NCBI RefSeq assembly: GCF_003194625.1
Contig: NZ_QHKX01000002.1
Coordinates: 124,001 to 188,000 of the forward strand
Source: Nocardioides solisilvae
Lineage (GTDB): Bacteria > Actinomycetota > Actinomycetes > Propionibacteriales > Nocardioidaceae
Reading direction: 5' to 3'
DNA length: 64,000 nucleotides
How positions within the stretch are numbered: the stretch's first letter is position 1; each line of letters begins with the position of its first letter. A program made the position numbers and the translations under genes. The notes beneath the pieces are model-generated. The model searched no databases. It was given only the letters and a program-made list of their open reading frames with translations, and had not been told where the DNA came from. Of the stretch, positions 15,934 to 23,105 are shown piece after piece.

Positions 15934-17214
15934 ATGTCCACAGCTGCTGTCGTACGGCCGCAACGCACCGCCATCTACGACGGTCTGCGCGGGATCGCCA
16001 TCGTCCTCGTGATCCTCTCCCACGGCTGGACGCTCTGGCCCACCGACGGGATCGACTCCAACCCGGTGACGAAGACACTCTTCGAGTCCGGCAACTTCGC
16101 CGTCTCGATCTTCTTCGTCGTGGGCTTCTTCCTCGCGACCCGCAGCCTCCTGCGCCGGGTGGAGAACGGGCAGGGGGTCTCGCCGCCGGTGCTCGTCGCC
16201 CGCCGCTACGTGCGGATCGGCGGCCAGCTGGCCTTCGCGATGGTCGTGCTCACCGTCATCACGGCGATGGACGACTCCGATCCCTACGGCAAGACCGAGA
16301 CCCGCAACTCGATCATCCGGATCATGACGTTCACGTGGAACCAGTACCTCCAGACGCGCGCCATCGTGGCTCGGCCCGACCTCGGGCACCTGTGGTACCT
16401 GTCGGTCGACTTCCAGATCTTCATCCTGGTGGTCGTGCTGGTCTGGCTGCTCCGCCGGCACCGCGCGTGGCTGGTCGTCACGCTGGCCGGCATCCTCGTC
16501 GCCTGTTTCATGTGGCGCGCCCACATCTACGGCACCGAGGGCATCTACCAGGCGCTGCTGCGCACCACGGTCCGCATGGACGCCCCCGTCATCGGCGCCC
16601 TCGCCGCCGCCGCCATGCCCTACCTGGGCTTCCTCCGCCGCCAGGCGGACTGGATCGCGGTGGCCAGCTGCGTGGCGCTCGTCCCGCTCGCGCACCTCGC
16701 GAGCCCCGATCACGCCTACTTCGGGCTCCCCGGCGTGGGCGTCAGCGTCGCCCTGGCGCTCTTCATGGTCTCCACGAGCCTCGCCCAGCCGCCCGCCGTG
16801 CTGGTCAAGGCGCTGTCCTGGCGGTTGATCGCCCTGCTCGGCGAGCGCTCCCTCAGCCTCTACATCTGGCACTACCCCCTCTTCTGGTACGTCTCGCGGC
16901 ACAGCGAGGGGTGGAGCACCTTCGAGCGCACCGTCGGCGGGATCCTGCTCACCCTGCTGGCCTCGGTGGTCAGCGAGTACCTGGTGGAGCGCCGGGTCCA
17001 GAAGGTGCTCGCCCACCCGGGCTGGCGCGACTTCGACGACGGGATCTTCGCCTGGGCCGCGCGCCGCACCCGGGGTCAGGGCAAGAAGGGTGGCGGGCGC
17101 CGAGCAGCCGCCCCGGCGACCAGCGCCCGGACGAACCCGCCGACCAACGCCCCGACCGGGCCGGTCGCCGACGACGACACGTCCGGCACGGGCCGCGGCT
17201 CGCACCGCGCCTGA
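15934..17214 (+). CDS. Membrane acyltransferase (acyltransferase 3 family)
   Basis: 426-residue polytopic inner-membrane protein of the acyltransferase-3/OafA family, which moves acyl groups (often acetyl) from the cytoplasm onto exported sugars. The N-terminal signature YDGLRGIAIVLVILSHGW carries the family Arg and His, and roughly ten membrane helices follow. The C-terminal ~60 residues are a basic, Pro/Thr/Gly-rich cytoplasmic tail. As the first gene of the glycan-type block it may O-acylate the polymer; the acceptor is inferred only from context. Confidence 0.9.
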   Translation: MSTAAVVRPQRTAIYDGLRGIAIVLVILSHGWTLWPTDGIDSNPVTKTLFESGNFAVSIFFVVGFFLATRSLLRRVENGQGVSPPVLVARRYVRIGGQLAFAMVVLTVITAMDDSDPYGKTETRNSIIRIMTFTWNQYLQTRAIVARPDLGHLWYLSVDFQIFILVVVLVWLLRRHRAWLVVTLAGILVACFMWRAHIYGTEGIYQALLRTTVRMDAPVIGALAAAAMPYLGFLRRQADWIAVASCVALVPLAHLASPDHAYFGLPGVGVSVALALFMVSTSLAQPPAVLVKALSWRLIALLGERSLSLYIWHYPLFWYVSRHSEGWSTFERTVGGILLTLLASVVSEYLVERRVQKVLAHPGWRDFDDGIFAWAARRTRGQGKKGGGRRAAAPATSARTNPPTNAPTGPVADDDTSGTGRGSHRA

Positions 17215-17291
17215 CCGATCCCGCCCTCGCGGAGGGCAGGTCGGGTCGACGGGCCGCACCGTCCGCGGACAGGTGCGCGGCCCCGAAATGC

Positions 17292-17329
17292 AGCTCAGGC
17301 GCGTCCCCTCCCCGGGACGCGCCTGAGCT
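17292..17329. terminator. Bidirectional hairpin, 16-bp stem
   Basis: Arms 17292-17307 and 17314-17329 pair perfectly around CTCCCC between the convergent acyltransferase and oxygenase genes. Confidence 0.85.
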
Positions 17330-17344
17330 TCGGCAGGTGGGCGG

Positions 17345-18199
17345 TCAGCCCTTCTTGCGCCGGCGGACCTTGTCGATGCGGGTCAGCACCTTGTTGACCT
17401 TCTCGTCGGAGATGTTGAGCTTGCGCTTGGCACGGTCGTAGAGGTCCAGGACGCCGCGGTCGGCCCAGATGGCGGCCTTCTTCACCACGCTCTCGTCGGG
17501 ACGGGCCTGGTAGTTGGTCGAGCGCCGGACGGGGGCGTCCTCGACCGTGAAGTAGTAGAGCGCGAGGGACCGGCGGGCGACGTCCTCCGGGCAGGTCAGC
17601 CCGTCGGGGTGACCGTGGAAGCTGTCGAACGAGGTCGTGAAGACGAGCATGCGGTTGCCGGCCGGCGTGACCTTGCCCTGGCAGGCCGTCATGTTCTTGT
17701 CCCAGAGCTCGAGCTTGCCGCCCCACTCGTCCTCCCACTCCTCGTTGAGGTAGAGGAGGATGTTGACCCGGCGCGCCCAGTTCTCGTGCTGGTGGTGGGT
17801 CGTGAAGTCGGCGTGGATGTTGAGGTGCCCGCCGCGCAGGGTCTGGTGGAGGCCGCCGCCGTCCATCGACCAGTCGGGGATCAGACCCTCGATCCCGGTG
17901 AGCTCGGTGAGGAACGCGACGAACTCGTCGGAGCAGAACTCCTCGGCGACGCTCCGCAGCGTCGAGCCCCAGGTGTCCGGCTCCGTGTTGCTGTACTTCG
18001 TCTCGTTGACGTGCAGGTAGCCCTTCCAGAACTCGTCATGAATCCCGGGGAACTCACCCACTGCCTTGTCGAAGGCCTCCGGCCGCAGCACGTCGTCGAG
18101 GACGATGTGCGGGAAGGGCTCCGCGGAACGGTAGGCAGCCGCCTTGTCCGACAGGTTCTCGGTCAATCGGCTGAAGTCGATCAGCTCGTTGTCTCCCAT
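17345..18199 (-). CDS. 2OG-Fe(II) dioxygenase family protein
   Basis: 284-residue cytoplasmic oxygenase with a jelly-roll core. The likely iron triad is HxD in NIHADF plus a distal His in SFHGHPDG, with the 2-oxoglutarate Arg in ARRSLALYYF. Members of this group often sit in polysaccharide or secondary-metabolite loci and hydroxylate small molecules or protein side chains. The C-terminal 50 residues are strongly basic. ATG 18199 was chosen because it follows a good TTGGAA/TACCTT promoter by about 24 bases. It is divergent from the glycosyltransferase fusion, so the two may be co-regulated. Confidence 0.85.
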   Translation of the reverse strand: MGDNELIDFSRLTENLSDKAAAYRSAEPFPHIVLDDVLRPEAFDKAVGEFPGIHDEFWKGYLHVNETKYSNTEPDTWGSTLRSVAEEFCSDEFVAFLTELTGIEGLIPDWSMDGGGLHQTLRGGHLNIHADFTTHHQHENWARRVNILLYLNEEWEDEWGGKLELWDKNMTACQGKVTPAGNRMLVFTTSFDSFHGHPDGLTCPEDVARRSLALYYFTVEDAPVRRSTNYQARPDESVVKKAAIWADRGVLDLYDRAKRKLNISDEKVNKVLTRIDKVRRRKKG

Positions 18200-18229
18200 G
18201 AGGAAAGATGATGCCACGGTCTCCCCTCG

Positions 18230-18258
18230 AAGGTAACTACCTAGTAACATCTTTCCAA
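18230..18258 (-). promoter_or_regulatory. Promoter of 2OG oxygenase gene with internal palindrome
   Basis: On the minus strand TTGGAA (18253-18258) and TACCTT (18230-18235) are 17 bases apart. An imperfect palindrome of the form GTnACTAnnTAGTnAC (18233-18248) lies in the spacer and overlaps the -10 box, a typical repressor position. Confidence 0.55.
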
Positions 18259-18318
18259 TCGCACTGCTGGGAGGCAGCCCGTCGGGCTGGGCGTGCGGCC
18301 GTACCGAGGGAGAGAACC

Positions 18319-19821
18319 ATGCAGAACGCAGCGTTGGCACCCACCGTGTCCGAGTCCGCAGCACCCGATTCCGCAGCGCCCGAGGGAGCGGCGCAGCTGC
18401 GCGTCGGCGTGCTCGTCGTCGCCTACAACGCAGCCGGGACCCTGGTCCAGACGCTGGCCCGGCTGCCGCACACCTTCGCCCGCACCGTCGACCACATCAT
18501 GGTCTGCGACGACGCGAGCTCGGACAACACCTACGAGATCGGCCTGCGGTTCAAGAACGGCTCGCACCTGCCGCTCACCGTCGTGCGCCACGAGAACAAC
18601 CTGGGCTACGGCGGCAACCAGAAGGCCGGCTACAAGTGGGCGATCGAGCACGGCCTCGACATCGTCGTCCTGCTGCACGGCGACGGCCAGTACGCGCCCG
18701 AGCACATCGAGGACATCGTCGCGCCGCTGCTCGCCGGCGAGGCCGACGCCGTCTTCGGCTCCCGGATGCTCGAGCGGGGCGGGGCCCTCGCCGGCGGCAT
18801 GCCGCTCTACAAGTTCCTCGGCAACAAGGTCCTGACGAAGGTCCAGAACAAGCTGGCCGGGCTCGACCTGAGCGAGTGGCACAGCGGCTACCGCGCCTAC
18901 CGCGTGGACGCCCTGGCCCAGCTGGACCTGCCCCACTACTCCGACGACTTCGACTTCGACACCGAGATCATCCTCGGGCTGGCCGACAAGGGGATGCGGA
19001 TCGCGGAGGTCCCGATCCCCACCTACTACGGCGACGAGATCTGCTACGTCAACGGCATGAAGTACGCGAAGGACATCATGGGCGACGTCGTCTCCTACCG
19101 GTTGCGCCGCATGGGCCTGGGCGAGGGCTCGACGGGCGTGGACACCGCCGCCTACGAGCTCAAGCCCTCCGCACACTCCTCGCACGGCGTCCTGCTGGAC
19201 TGGCTGGAGCGTGCCGCCCCCGGCCGGGTCCTGGACGTCGGCTGCTCCGACGGCGAGTTCGCCGCGCTCGTCCGCGCCCACGGCCACCACGTCACCGGTG
19301 TCGACCTCGTCGAGCACGAGGGCGTCATGGACCGGGTGGACGCCTTCATCCAGGCCGACCTGAACGCCGGTCTCCCCGACGAGACGGGCACGGGCTACGA
19401 CCTGATCGTCGCGGGCGACGTGCTGGAGCACGTCATCGACCCCCTCGCGCTGCTCAGCGACCTGCGCGACCGCCTGGCGGACGGCGGCGAGGTCCTGGTC
19501 TCGGTCCCCAACTTCGGCCACTGGTACCCCCGCGGACGCACCGCGCTCGGTCTCTTCGACTACGACCAGCGGGGCCCGCTGGACCAGGGCCACGTCCGGT
19601 TCTTCACCCGCAAGAGCTTCGGTCGCCTGATCACCGACGCCGGCATGAAGGTGAACGAGGCCCGGACCGTGGGCTCCCCCATCGACGTGCTGGGTCGCGG
19701 GGGCGGCAACGAGCGGCTCGAGAAGATCGCGGGCCGGGCTGCCGTGGTCGACCGCGCCGCCACCCGTGCGTGGCCTACCCTCTTCGGGTACCAGTTCCTC
19801 TATCGCCTGGAGCGCGCTTGA
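18319..19821 (+). CDS. GT2 glycosyltransferase-SAM methyltransferase fusion
   Basis: 500-residue two-domain protein. Residues ~28-270 are a GT-A family 2 glycosyltransferase of the dolichyl/polyprenyl-phosphate sugar synthase type (VVAYNAAGT, VCDDASSDNT, GDGQY). Residues ~290-500 are a class I methyltransferase (VLDVGCSDG near 303, AGDVLEHV). The first part could charge a polyprenyl carrier with a sugar for the adjacent membrane enzymes, and the second could methylate a sugar or lipid. ATG 18319 follows a GAGGGAGAG ribosome binding site, so the upstream frame is excluded. Its stop overlaps the next start (TTGA). Confidence 0.9.
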   Translation: MQNAALAPTVSESAAPDSAAPEGAAQLRVGVLVVAYNAAGTLVQTLARLPHTFARTVDHIMVCDDASSDNTYEIGLRFKNGSHLPLTVVRHENNLGYGGNQKAGYKWAIEHGLDIVVLLHGDGQYAPEHIEDIVAPLLAGEADAVFGSRMLERGGALAGGMPLYKFLGNKVLTKVQNKLAGLDLSEWHSGYRAYRVDALAQLDLPHYSDDFDFDTEIILGLADKGMRIAEVPIPTYYGDEICYVNGMKYAKDIMGDVVSYRLRRMGLGEGSTGVDTAAYELKPSAHSSHGVLLDWLERAAPGRVLDVGCSDGEFAALVRAHGHHVTGVDLVEHEGVMDRVDAFIQADLNAGLPDETGTGYDLIVAGDVLEHVIDPLALLSDLRDRLADGGEVLVSVPNFGHWYPRGRTALGLFDYDQRGPLDQGHVRFFTRKSFGRLITDAGMKVNEARTVGSPIDVLGRGGGNERLEKIAGRAAVVDRAATRAWPTLFGYQFLYRLERA

Positions 19822-21863
19822 GCCTGATCCGCCAGGACCGCTGGCGCTTCGTCGCGTCAGTGGTCGGGATCACCGTCGGGAGCCTCGCGTACGTCCTCAC
19901 CCTGCTGGACCACAGCACGTCGTTCACCCGCACCGCGAACGGTCTCGGCTACGCGTCCAACTTCTTCGACCTGCAGGCCCGTGCGTTCATGGAGGGCAAC
20001 CTCCACGTCCCGATGGGCAGCCTCGGCATCGAGGGCTTCCACCAGCGCGGTCTGGAGTACATGTACTTCCAGCCGTGGCCGGCGATCGTCCGGATCCCGG
20101 TGCTGCTGACGACCAGCGAGTTCGACGGCGAGCTGACCGTCTTCTTCATGGCGATCGCCTTCATCCTGCTGGTGGTGATGGCGACGCGGCTCGTGTGGCT
20201 CGTGCGCGACATGATGGCCGCGGACCGTCAGGTCGGTGGCCTCGAGGGCGTCTCGATGGCCGTCCTGCTGGCCTGCGTGCTGGGCGGCACCACCCTCACC
20301 TACGACGCGTCGCTCCCGTGGGTCTACCACGAGGTCTACGCGTGGGTGATCCCCTTCTGCGTGGGCGCCATGTACTGGATGCTGCGGACCCTGCGGGACC
20401 CGCAGCCCGCCAGCATCGCCTGGATGGGGGTCTTCTGCCTCGGCGCGGTGATGACCCGGACCACCGGCGGGTGGGCGATGTGCCTGGGAGCGTTCCTCGT
20501 GGGCGGGTGGCTGCTCCTCGACAAGGCGCGCCCGCAGACCCGGTACCTCGCCCGCTGGGCGGCGGGTGCAGGCCTGGCGGCGGTGCTCGCGGGAGTCGTC
20601 TTCAACTACCTCAAGTTCCGCCACCCCTACATGTTCCCGCTCGAGGACCAGGTCTGGTCCGACCTCAACGAGCACCGTCGTCGGGCGCTCGAGGTCAACG
20701 GGGGCACGATCACGGGCCTGCAGTTCTTCTGGACCTCCTTCGTCGCCTACTTCCGCCTCGACGGCGTCCGCTTCGTCGACTACTTCCCGTGGGCGACCCT
20801 GCCGCCGACCCCGGCCGAGGGTGTCAACGGGGCGTTCCTGGACCAGAGCTACCGGACCGGCAGCGTCAGCGGCCTGATGCCGTGGCTCCTCCTGCTGACC
20901 GTCGCCGCCGTGCTCATCATCGCCAGGCCCGGGGTCTCCCGCGAGATGAAGATGCTGCGCATCCCGCTCGCCGCGGGGATCTTCGTCTCCGGCGGGGTGA
21001 TGGCCTACGGCTACCTCGCCACCCGCTACACCAGCGACTTCGTCCCCGGCGTGGTGATGGGCGGCATCATCGCGACCTGCGCGATGAACGCGTGGATGAT
21101 CCGCAACCGCTCGCTGCTGATGGGGCCGTTCGTCGCGCTGGCCGCGCTGGCCACGGCGTACTCCATCGTCGTCAACATGCTGATCGGCCACACCGCCGCC
21201 GCGTTCACGGCGGGCGGCGTCACCCTCGGCGAGTACCTCCAGCGCCAGCACGACCTCTCCCCCGACGCCCAGGCCCCGCTCGTCAAGCAGTACGCGACGC
21301 GCCCCGCCTTCGGCGCGGGCCGGGCGGACGAGATCGCGGTCGTGGGCGACTGCCAGGCGCTCTACTTCAACACGGGCGACAAGTACGTCCCCTGGGTCCT
21401 CGTCGAGCGGCGCAACGACACCGTCGTGGCGACGATCAAGCCGATGGAGCGGGCGCGCAACGGTCGGATCCTGCTCTACGAGTCGCTGGTCACCCCGTCG
21501 GAGAAGGTCTGGCTCGTCACCAACAAGGCCGGGCGGGCTCGCGTGGTGATCGAGAACGAGTCTGGTGAGTACAAGGGCTACTGGTTCGAGGTCCCGCCGC
21601 CCTACGAGGTGCGGATCGGCATCCGCGACATCCCGCACTGGGAGTACGCCGAGGTCTCCTCGACGCCGGGCGGCTGGGTGGGCTACATCAAGGCCGCGCA
21701 GTGGGACCGGGAGGCCATCACCCACGCGGCCGAGATCGTCACCCACGCCCGCAACGACTGGGAGGCTCGGGTCGCCGGTGTCGACCTGCGCGTCGAGCCC
21801 GGGGTGCCCCTGCGCCTGTGCCGGACCCTGGCGGAGAACGCCGGCCTCGAGCTCGCCGACTGA
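19818..21863 (+). CDS. Large polytopic membrane protein with extracytoplasmic C-terminal domain
   Basis: 681 aa. The first ~480 residues contain about eleven membrane helices. An Asp in the first external loop (SNFFDLQ) and the amphipathic GNLHVP segment recall GT-C membrane glycosyltransferases, but I cannot name the family. The last ~190 residues are soluble, beta-rich and probably outside the cell. The start is TTG 19818, overlapping the previous stop as TTGA; no ATG or GTG nearby gives the full first helix. It ends in TGATG with the next gene, so three genes are translationally coupled. A role in polymer assembly is inferred from position. Confidence 0.82.
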   Translation: MSLIRQDRWRFVASVVGITVGSLAYVLTLLDHSTSFTRTANGLGYASNFFDLQARAFMEGNLHVPMGSLGIEGFHQRGLEYMYFQPWPAIVRIPVLLTTSEFDGELTVFFMAIAFILLVVMATRLVWLVRDMMAADRQVGGLEGVSMAVLLACVLGGTTLTYDASLPWVYHEVYAWVIPFCVGAMYWMLRTLRDPQPASIAWMGVFCLGAVMTRTTGGWAMCLGAFLVGGWLLLDKARPQTRYLARWAAGAGLAAVLAGVVFNYLKFRHPYMFPLEDQVWSDLNEHRRRALEVNGGTITGLQFFWTSFVAYFRLDGVRFVDYFPWATLPPTPAEGVNGAFLDQSYRTGSVSGLMPWLLLLTVAAVLIIARPGVSREMKMLRIPLAAGIFVSGGVMAYGYLATRYTSDFVPGVVMGGIIATCAMNAWMIRNRSLLMGPFVALAALATAYSIVVNMLIGHTAAAFTAGGVTLGEYLQRQHDLSPDAQAPLVKQYATRPAFGAGRADEIAVVGDCQALYFNTGDKYVPWVLVERRNDTVVATIKPMERARNGRILLYESLVTPSEKVWLVTNKAGRARVVIENESGEYKGYWFEVPPPYEVRIGIRDIPHWEYAEVSSTPGGWVGYIKAAQWDREAITHAAEIVTHARNDWEARVAGVDLRVEPGVPLRLCRTLAENAGLELAD

Positions 21864-22939
21864 TGCGGGTCGCCTTCCTCTCCTGGCGCGACACCCTCCA
21901 CCCCGACGGCGGCGGCGCGGAGGTCTACCTCGAGCGGGTCGCCCAGGAGCTCGTCTCCCGCGGGCACCGGGTCACGATCCGGTGCGCCGCCCATCCGGGC
22001 GCCCCCGCCCGCGAGGTGCGGCACGGCGTGCGGTTCTCGCGCGCCGGTGGACGGCTGACGGTCTACCCCCGCGGACTGCTGTGGCTGCTGGGTCCGGGAC
22101 GTCGGTACGACACCGTGGTCGACGTCGTCAACGGCCTGCCCTTCGCGGCCCCGCTGGTACGCCGCCGCGGCCTCGTGGCGCTGGTGCACCACGTGCACCG
22201 GGAGCAGTGGCACATCATCTACCCCGGGTGGCCGGGTCGCGTCGGGTGGTTCGTGGAGAGCCGGGTCGTTCCCCGCCTCTACCGCCGGGTCCCCTTCCTC
22301 ACCGTCTCGGAGGCGAGCCGGCGGGACCTCGTCGCGCTCGGCCTGCCTGCCACGGCCGTGAGCGTGGCCCGGAACGGCCTGGACCCCTCCCCCGTCAGCG
22401 CGCCGGAGGCACCGGCACCGACGCTCGTGGTCTGCGCCCGGCTCGTGCCGCACAAGCGCCTGGAGGAGGCCTTCGAGGTGCTCGCGCGGCTGCGCGCCGG
22501 CATGCCGGCGCTCCGGCTCGACGTGGTCGGCGACGGGTGGTGGCGCGCCGAGCTCGAGCGTGAGGTCCTCGACCGAGGGCTCGCGGAGGCGGTGGTCTTC
22601 CACGGCCACGTGGACGCCGCCGAGCGGGACCGTTTGCTGGCCCGCGCCTGGGTCCACCTGCTCCCCTCCGTGAAGGAGGGGTGGGGGCTGTCCATCATGG
22701 AGGCGGCCGGGCTGGGCACGCCGAGCGTGGCCTACCGCAGCGCCGGAGGCGTGACCGAGGCGATCGTGGACGGGGAGACCGGGATGCTCGCGGACGACCT
22801 CGACGGGCTCTGCGACGCGACGCGCCGGCTCATTCTGGACGCAGCAGAACGCGCCCGCCTCGGCAGCAACGCTGCGAGACGGGCGCGAGGCTTCACCTGG
22901 GCCGCGACGGCCGATCAGGTGGAGCGGCTGATCAGCTGA
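21863..22939 (+). CDS. GT4 family glycosyltransferase
   Basis: 358-residue GT-B enzyme that would add a sugar from a nucleotide donor to a lipid-linked or glycan acceptor on the cytoplasmic face. The N-terminal domain begins with HPDGGGAEVYLERVA. The C-terminal donor domain has ARLVPHKRLE and the E-x7-E motif in KEGWGLSIMEAAG. ATG 21863 shares a base with the TGA of the previous gene. The stop lies inside an 18-base palindrome that it shares with the convergent DUF2613 gene. Confidence 0.9.
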   Translation: MRVAFLSWRDTLHPDGGGAEVYLERVAQELVSRGHRVTIRCAAHPGAPAREVRHGVRFSRAGGRLTVYPRGLLWLLGPGRRYDTVVDVVNGLPFAAPLVRRRGLVALVHHVHREQWHIIYPGWPGRVGWFVESRVVPRLYRRVPFLTVSEASRRDLVALGLPATAVSVARNGLDPSPVSAPEAPAPTLVVCARLVPHKRLEEAFEVLARLRAGMPALRLDVVGDGWWRAELEREVLDRGLAEAVVFHGHVDAAERDRLLARAWVHLLPSVKEGWGLSIMEAAGLGTPSVAYRSAGGVTEAIVDGETGMLADDLDGLCDATRRLILDAAERARLGSNAARRARGFTWAATADQVERLIS

Positions 22940-22944
22940 TCAGC
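22927..22944. repeat. 18-base perfect palindrome over two stop codons
   Basis: GCTGATCAGCTGATCAGC is fully self-complementary and is also a tandem repeat of CTGATCAG. It contains the stop of the GT4 gene (22937-22939) and of the DUF2613 gene (22940-22942). It may act as a short bidirectional terminator. Confidence 0.7.
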
Positions 22945-23086
22945 GGTCGCCGTAGGTGAGGATGGGCTTCGAGGCCGGGTTGTCGCTCGGCGGGGAGGTC
23001 TGCGACCACACGAGGCCACCGATCGCGCACACGCCGAGGACCGAACCAGCGATGATCGGCCCGACAATCGTAGAAATGAAACCCAC
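22940..23086 (-). CDS. DUF2613 small membrane-anchored protein, 48 aa
   Basis: A short gene: GTG 23086 follows a GAGGAGGG ribosome binding site by about seven bases. The product starts GFISTIVGPIIAGSVLGVCAIGGLVW, a single helix with a signal-like character, and continues with a short polar tail ending YGDR. Size, helix and position match DUF2613. In Mycobacterium tuberculosis a protein of this family (Rv0236A) is encoded beside the arabinosyltransferase AftD; here it lies 19 bases after an AftD-like gene on the same strand. Function is unknown; a partner role to that membrane enzyme is an inference. Confidence 0.85.
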   Translation of the reverse strand: MGFISTIVGPIIAGSVLGVCAIGGLVWSQTSPPSDNPASKPILTYGDR

Positions 23087-23105
23087 GGGTTTTCCCTCCT
23101 CAAGG

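Noticed and set aside
19857-21746. A 629-codon minus-strand frame opposite the large membrane protein
   Set aside because: The plus-strand reading has coherent membrane helices and coupling to both neighbours; the antisense product is His/Asp/Arg-rich filler.
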